In this document: positions 60,157 through 64,000 of the stretch, in pieces
Position numbering within the stretch: position 1 is the first letter of the stretch
Layout: every line of letters begins with the position of its first letter
Assembly (NCBI GenBank): GCA_017548605.1
Contig: JAFYZT010000036.1
Location: 186,001-250,000 of the forward strand
From: Prevotella sp.
GTDB lineage: Bacteria > Bacteroidota > Bacteroidia > Bacteroidales > Bacteroidaceae
DNA length: 64,000 nt
Direction: 5' to 3'
Position numbers and translations under genes: made by a program
Notes under the pieces: generated by a model
The model's input: the letters and a program-made list of their open reading frames with translations, nothing else
Databases searched by the model: none
What the model was told of the DNA's origin: nothing

Positions 60157-60909
60157 ATGAGACTGACCTACATATTCCATAGTGGTTTCGTACTTGAAGC
60201 CGAAAAATCCATCCTGATATTCGATTACTGGATGGATCCAGGCAATGTTATGGAATCTGTTTTTCAGAGCGAGAAACCTCTCTATGTATTCTCCAGTCAC
60301 TTTCACGAAGACCACTTCACAAGAGAAATCTTCGAGTGGAGAAAGCATAAAGAGAATATCACCTATATCCTGAGCAAGGATATACTCAGGCATAGAAGAG
60401 CCAGCAAGGAAGAAGCCGATGCTTGGTTAGCCAAAGGAGCCTCGTGGTCTGATGAAATTGTTTCGGTTAAAGCATTAGGCAGTACAGACAGCGGTGTATC
60501 ATGGATAGTAGAAACGGAGGGCAAACGTATCTTCCATGCTGGTGACTTGAACAACTGGTATGCAAGATTCCTGCCCGAAGCTGTGCCAGGACAAACTATC
60601 TACAGTGAGGAGTTTGAAGAAGACATTGACCCGATAGCCCATGAAAAGCAATACTTGGGTGAACTGAAGGACATTCGCAAGGTGACAGATAGTTTTGACC
60701 TTGTGATGTTCCCAATAGACGGACGCATTGGCAATGGCTATACGCTTGGTGGCCGACAGCTCATCGAGCGGTTCAAGGTCGGAATGTTTGCCCCCATGCA
60801 CTTCGTAGCCAGTGGATTCGAATCCTCGTGGCGAATGAAGGAATTTACTGATGAAAAGAAAATTCCCTTTTGGGAGATAACTAAAGAGGGAGCAACTATT
60901 GAAATATGA
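60157..60909 (+). CDS. MBL-fold metallo-hydrolase
   Basis: 250 aa. Metal motif S-S-H-F-H-E-D-H-F near residue 47 (H-x-H-x-D-H), and further ligands H-A-G-D-L-N near 128 and M-H-F near 226. The motif H-F-H-E-D-H differs from the usual H-x-H-x-D-H-x-G by a missing Gly. Small UlaG/RomA-like hydrolases look like this; substrate unknown. It shares ATGA overlap with the next gene. Confidence 0.82.
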   Translation: MRLTYIFHSGFVLEAEKSILIFDYWMDPGNVMESVFQSEKPLYVFSSHFHEDHFTREIFEWRKHKENITYILSKDILRHRRASKEEADAWLAKGASWSDEIVSVKALGSTDSGVSWIVETEGKRIFHAGDLNNWYARFLPEAVPGQTIYSEEFEEDIDPIAHEKQYLGELKDIRKVTDSFDLVMFPIDGRIGNGYTLGGRQLIERFKVGMFAPMHFVASGFESSWRMKEFTDEKKIPFWEITKEGATIEI

Positions 60910-61256
60910 ATATAGAAGACTATCGTGAATATTGCCTGTCATTGGGCGATGACGTGGAAGAGAAATTGCCTTTTACGGCCTTCCGATATGCCAGTGGCGT
61001 ATTGGTGTTCTACATTCATGGCCACATGTTTTCCTTCTTTAATTGTGACAATTTCAGTGTTATTACGCTCAAATGTCAGCCAGAGCGTATCGACGAACTA
61101 AAAGCACAATATAGTTGCATTGTCAAGCCATTCAATCTGTCACCCAAGTATTGGATCGGCATTGATGTGAACACGGCTCCAGATAATCTCCTTCAGAAAC
61201 TTACACGCAACTCTTACGATATTGTAAAATTGAAGTATAATAAAGAAATAAGATAG
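60906..61256 (+). CDS. MmcQ/YjbR family DNA-binding-like protein
   Basis: 116 aa, complete. Y-R-E-Y-C-L-S-L-G-D near the start, K-C-Q-P-E-R-I-D-E-L in the middle, and S-P-K-Y-W-I-G-I-D near 78 are the YjbR/CyaY-like landmarks. Role unknown. It is coupled (ATGA) to the MBL hydrolase. A broken relative lies at 57185-57556. Confidence 0.85.
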   Translation: MNIEDYREYCLSLGDDVEEKLPFTAFRYASGVLVFYIHGHMFSFFNCDNFSVITLKCQPERIDELKAQYSCIVKPFNLSPKYWIGIDVNTAPDNLLQKLTRNSYDIVKLKYNKEIR

Positions 61257-61257
61257 T

Positions 61258-64000
61258 ATGACAGAAGACAGCCAAAAATCATCAAACATTAGGTTCCCTT
61301 TCGGGAAACGATTGTTTATAGGTGTTATCAAATTCTATAGTATTGAAAAGGGATTTGGTTATTTAATATCCAATAATCTTGGGATGTCAAACGATAAAAG
61401 ATTTGCTTCCCCAACTCTGAGTTTCTATATGGATAAGGATTCGTTTGTGGCTCTTCCCAACCTTAACAAGTTAGTCGTCTTTCAACCCTCATTCCAAAAT
61501 GGTAAGATAAAAGCTTTTAATGTTAGACAATACGATAGCGAAAAGCATAGAGAATTAGCTCTTACGTATTACAATAAAAGGAATTTCATTAACTATATAG
61601 AGAAGGAGAAGATACGTCATAGATATAAGTCTGACGAAATCATAGAGCATAAAGTAAGAATTAGTATATTATCCAAATCTGGTATATTTAGATATGAGTT
61701 AATATATGAATACTGTAGAGCATACAAAGAAGATGGTACAGCAGCCATTCTGCGTGGATTGAAAACACTCATAAATGCAGCGGGCGGAGAAAAGGAATAT
61801 TATCATACACTTGATGGAAATTATGGAAATAAAGAAAAGGAACATAATGCCATCAAATATATGTTTGATTTATTAGATATAGAAACTTCTAAACAAATCA
61901 TTTTGCAGCATCCCTCATTGCAATCATTTGCTCCACTTAGCATATTAAATGAAATAGCAGGAGAATTGAATCCTGATTTCAACATGCCCAGAGAATGTCT
62001 TGAAAGGCACAAAATATGCAAATTAGAAAAGATAATCAAAGAAAAAAGAACATTTGATTGTTATTATACGGAAGAAGAGAAGAATAGGAAATTGTGGAAG
62101 CATTATCTTCCTAAGACAAAATTCACTTCTCTGCTTGAATCATGTCCTGAAGAAATAAAAACTCTTTATTTGCAACAGATAAAAGAACAAATGCATGATG
62201 GCGTTAATACATACATCGATAGTATTGCGAGCGAAAACAAAAAAGGGAAAGAAAATTTTCTTATAATATACAAGGATTTTATAGATGCTAACCAAGAAAG
62301 TCAAATAATCCATTCAATTGATGACGATATAATTTGCGAATTCAATAAAGAAATATCTGATGTCTTGGAAACCAAGTGCGATATGTATGGATTGAGGAAC
62401 TTTGCTAATAGCGTTTCTAACAAATACTATCGATGCGATTCCTATGTACAAGATAGCGTAAGGAATAATCTTATTGACACCATTATCCAGGTTATTACAA
62501 AAGCAATAAATGAAATAACAATTACGGATTATGACAGATACAGTCATTCTAAATATAAAATATTGAAAGAAGTCATAGAGACAAACAAATTTATATCCGA
62601 AGAATGCCTAGAAAAAACAAAGAGTATAGTAAAAGATTGGTACCGCTCTTTATTTTGCAAACATATATTTGATTCAAAATATGAACAGATATTTGTTGAA
62701 GACTTTAAAGATGTCTTTGACAAAACAGAAAGTGATTTGTTAGTAAATCAAATGTCAGAAGAAGTCATAAATAAATCTTCTTTGAGGCAGATCTACAATT
62801 ATTTCCACATGTTTGCGGATAAAACTGTTCCTCTTACAACTGAACAATTAATTAAAACAAAAAGTATAGAAGATATTGTAGATTGCGGGCAAATATTTAG
62901 TGCTGAAACTGACAAAGGTCAATCTTTACTGGGGGAAGTTCTAATCATCATTAAGAACAATTGCAATTCAAAAGGAGATTTTATAATCGATTCAGTCCCG
63001 GATGGCAAAAGGGGATATTTTATTGGGCAATTCATTTACAATTTAAGGAAAACAAATATCATCAAAGATTTTATTAGTCAATTATCATCCCACGATAGAG
63101 TTGTTTTAAGCCAGTCTAGATATTTTGGTTTTGATTTTGCCACAAAAGATGATATAAAGAAGGAATTGCTTGAAATTGGAGTAAATGGTGACGCTTCACA
63201 CATATTACAAAGACTTCGTTATTGTAGCCATGCAATAGTTGATATTATCACTTCTACATCATGCTTAACAGAAAATGATGTTAGAGAAAAGATTCTTTGG
63301 TTGAGGAAATATTATGCAATAGATGAACGAGAATATCGTAACATCGAAGAACGTCTTGACTTCGAAAAAAAATTATTAGCATATTGGAGCAAGATTCAAA
63401 GCACGTATGGATTTGATGTCGCACCTCATGGAATTGATGTCAAAAGAATGCAAATTGCGCTTTCATATTCTGACTATAAGAAGCACTCAAATTTTTTATC
63501 TGTAATATGGAAAGCAACAATTATTGACGATCCAAACTTCATTCTTGAGTTTACAAAAGAGGATTTTGATGTTATTGACCAAAGTGATGTAAATCTGATA
63601 GAGCGGATTGTAGGAAGCCATTTTGAGGAAAATGGTAAAAATGTTAGAATCAAGTTGGCAAAAAGCAGCGACTTTAATATCAACACCGTCTTATCATATA
63701 TCACAGTTAATGTGTTAAACAATCTCTCATTAGAGAAAGAGCAGGAGGAAATCGTTATAATAAACAACCAAATAATAATAAGTTACATTTCCAGTATTAT
63801 CCATATGACAGCCAAAGATTATATGGAAGCATTTTGGCGCGTAGGGGATAGAGGGGATATTGAAGATTATTATAAAGATATTGTCATTGAGTTTGAGGAA
63901 GCACCCAATATACAAGTAAAGTCTATTCTTATGGATATTATTCCTGATTTAACTTGTAAGGATGATTCAAAGGTTTTTGAGTATCACTATCATGAATCGG
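61258..64000 (+). CDS. Giant AT-rich protein with N-terminal cold-shock-like segment (3' end cut by window)
   Basis: 914 codons are open to the right edge from ATG 61258, one base after the preceding stop. Residues ~15-35 read F-I-G-V-I-K-F-Y-S-I-E-K-G-F-G-Y-L-I, close to the RNA-binding core of cold-shock (OB-fold) domains (G-x-I-K-F-F ... K-G-F-G-F-I), with an extended loop before the next strand. The rest is helical, rich in Lys, Ile, Glu and Asn, with no motif I recognise. AT content is visibly higher than in neighbouring genes, suggesting transfer. Function unknown. Confidence 0.8.
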   Translation, partial: MTEDSQKSSNIRFPFGKRLFIGVIKFYSIEKGFGYLISNNLGMSNDKRFASPTLSFYMDKDSFVALPNLNKLVVFQPSFQNGKIKAFNVRQYDSEKHRELALTYYNKRNFINYIEKEKIRHRYKSDEIIEHKVRISILSKSGIFRYELIYEYCRAYKEDGTAAILRGLKTLINAAGGEKEYYHTLDGNYGNKEKEHNAIKYMFDLLDIETSKQIILQHPSLQSFAPLSILNEIAGELNPDFNMPRECLERHKICKLEKIIKEKRTFDCYYTEEEKNRKLWKHYLPKTKFTSLLESCPEEIKTLYLQQIKEQMHDGVNTYIDSIASENKKGKENFLIIYKDFIDANQESQIIHSIDDDIICEFNKEISDVLETKCDMYGLRNFANSVSNKYYRCDSYVQDSVRNNLIDTIIQVITKAINEITITDYDRYSHSKYKILKEVIETNKFISEECLEKTKSIVKDWYRSLFCKHIFDSKYEQIFVEDFKDVFDKTESDLLVNQMSEEVINKSSLRQIYNYFHMFADKTVPLTTEQLIKTKSIEDIVDCGQIFSAETDKGQSLLGEVLIIIKNNCNSKGDFIIDSVPDGKRGYFIGQFIYNLRKTNIIKDFISQLSSHDRVVLSQSRYFGFDFATKDDIKKELLEIGVNGDASHILQRLRYCSHAIVDIITSTSCLTENDVREKILWLRKYYAIDEREYRNIEERLDFEKKLLAYWSKIQSTYGFDVAPHGIDVKRMQIALSYSDYKKHSNFLSVIWKATIIDDPNFILEFTKEDFDVIDQSDVNLIERIVGSHFEENGKNVRIKLAKSSDFNINTVLSYITVNVLNNLSLEKEQEEIVIINNQIIISYISSIIHMTAKDYMEAFWRVGDRGDIEDYYKDIVIEFEEAPNIQVKSILMDIIPDLTCKDDSKVFEYHYHES

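Overview
The window reads as a chromosomal segment of a Bacteroidota member, most likely Prevotellaceae (Prevotella/Segatella type). The support is promoters of the Bacteroidota form TTTG-N19/20-TAnnTTTG, a Bacteroidota-only set of families (DUF4738, DUF6048/DUF6452, DUF3667, DUF4199, CarboxypepD_reg-like surface proteins), and dispersed hairpin repeats of the CCCCTCC...GGAGGGG...GGGGTGG kind. The genus call is an inference from style and gene content, because no 16S or other marker is present.

Layout. (1) 1-6.0 kb, minus strand: a defence-type island with a cut AlbA_2 (Schlafen-like) protein, a DUF2971 protein, a GIY-YIG/DUF4357 protein, a 1051-aa single-chain type IIG-like restriction-modification enzyme and an XRE regulator. 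(2) 6.3-32.5 kb: mostly housekeeping backbone. It holds ribH, a TPR protein, recF, a DUF721 protein, 5-formyl-THF cyclo-ligase, an S41 protease, dCMP deaminase, an M3 peptidase, a Crp regulator with apbE, the DUF6048/DUF6452/GT2/DUF4199 cluster, the RNase P RNA with yihY, gdhA, an AraC regulator facing a ferritin-like gene, a DUF2156/acetyltransferase pair and a GH43 glycosidase. Several of these genes have C-termini, or in one case an internal segment, made of dispersed repeat DNA. (3) 32.6-40.1 kb, minus strand: an unusual accessory block. One operon encodes a small unknown protein, an intact accessory sigma-70 factor and an AAA ATPase. A second encodes a PD-(D/E)XK-like nuclease (with a G9 tract in its predicted active site) and an RNase J-like metallo-beta-lactamase protein. 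Both operons are preceded by copies of one roughly 95-bp hairpin-containing element. A third nuclease-like gene with a WYL regulator follows, and a 20-bp palindrome lies upstream of the regulator. (4) 40.5-43.7 kb: small unknown proteins, a flavodoxin-reductase/Ntn-hydrolase fusion and a GyrI-like protein. (5) 43.9-53.1 kb, plus strand: a cassette of AbiEi/AbiEii, a PGN_0703-type nuclease and a two-domain deiminase, bracketed by two copies of a long non-coding direct repeat. The second copy leads into an AAA-ATPase/subtilisin pair. (6) 53.2-64 kb: a Crp regulator, an SDR enzyme, a HipB/HipA module, a decaying patch (nitroreductase, MmcQ and umuD each carry one lesion), intact umuC, an MBL hydrolase, a second MmcQ, and the first 914 codons of a very AT-rich giant protein with an N-terminal cold-shock-like segment.

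Best candidates for undescribed biology are the sigma factor/AAA and MBL/nuclease operons under a duplicated control element (32.6-38.3 kb), the repeat-flanked AbiE/nuclease/deiminase cassette, the AAA-subtilisin pair, and the giant protein at the right edge. All functional statements rest on reading the sequence and recalled family features; no database search was made.
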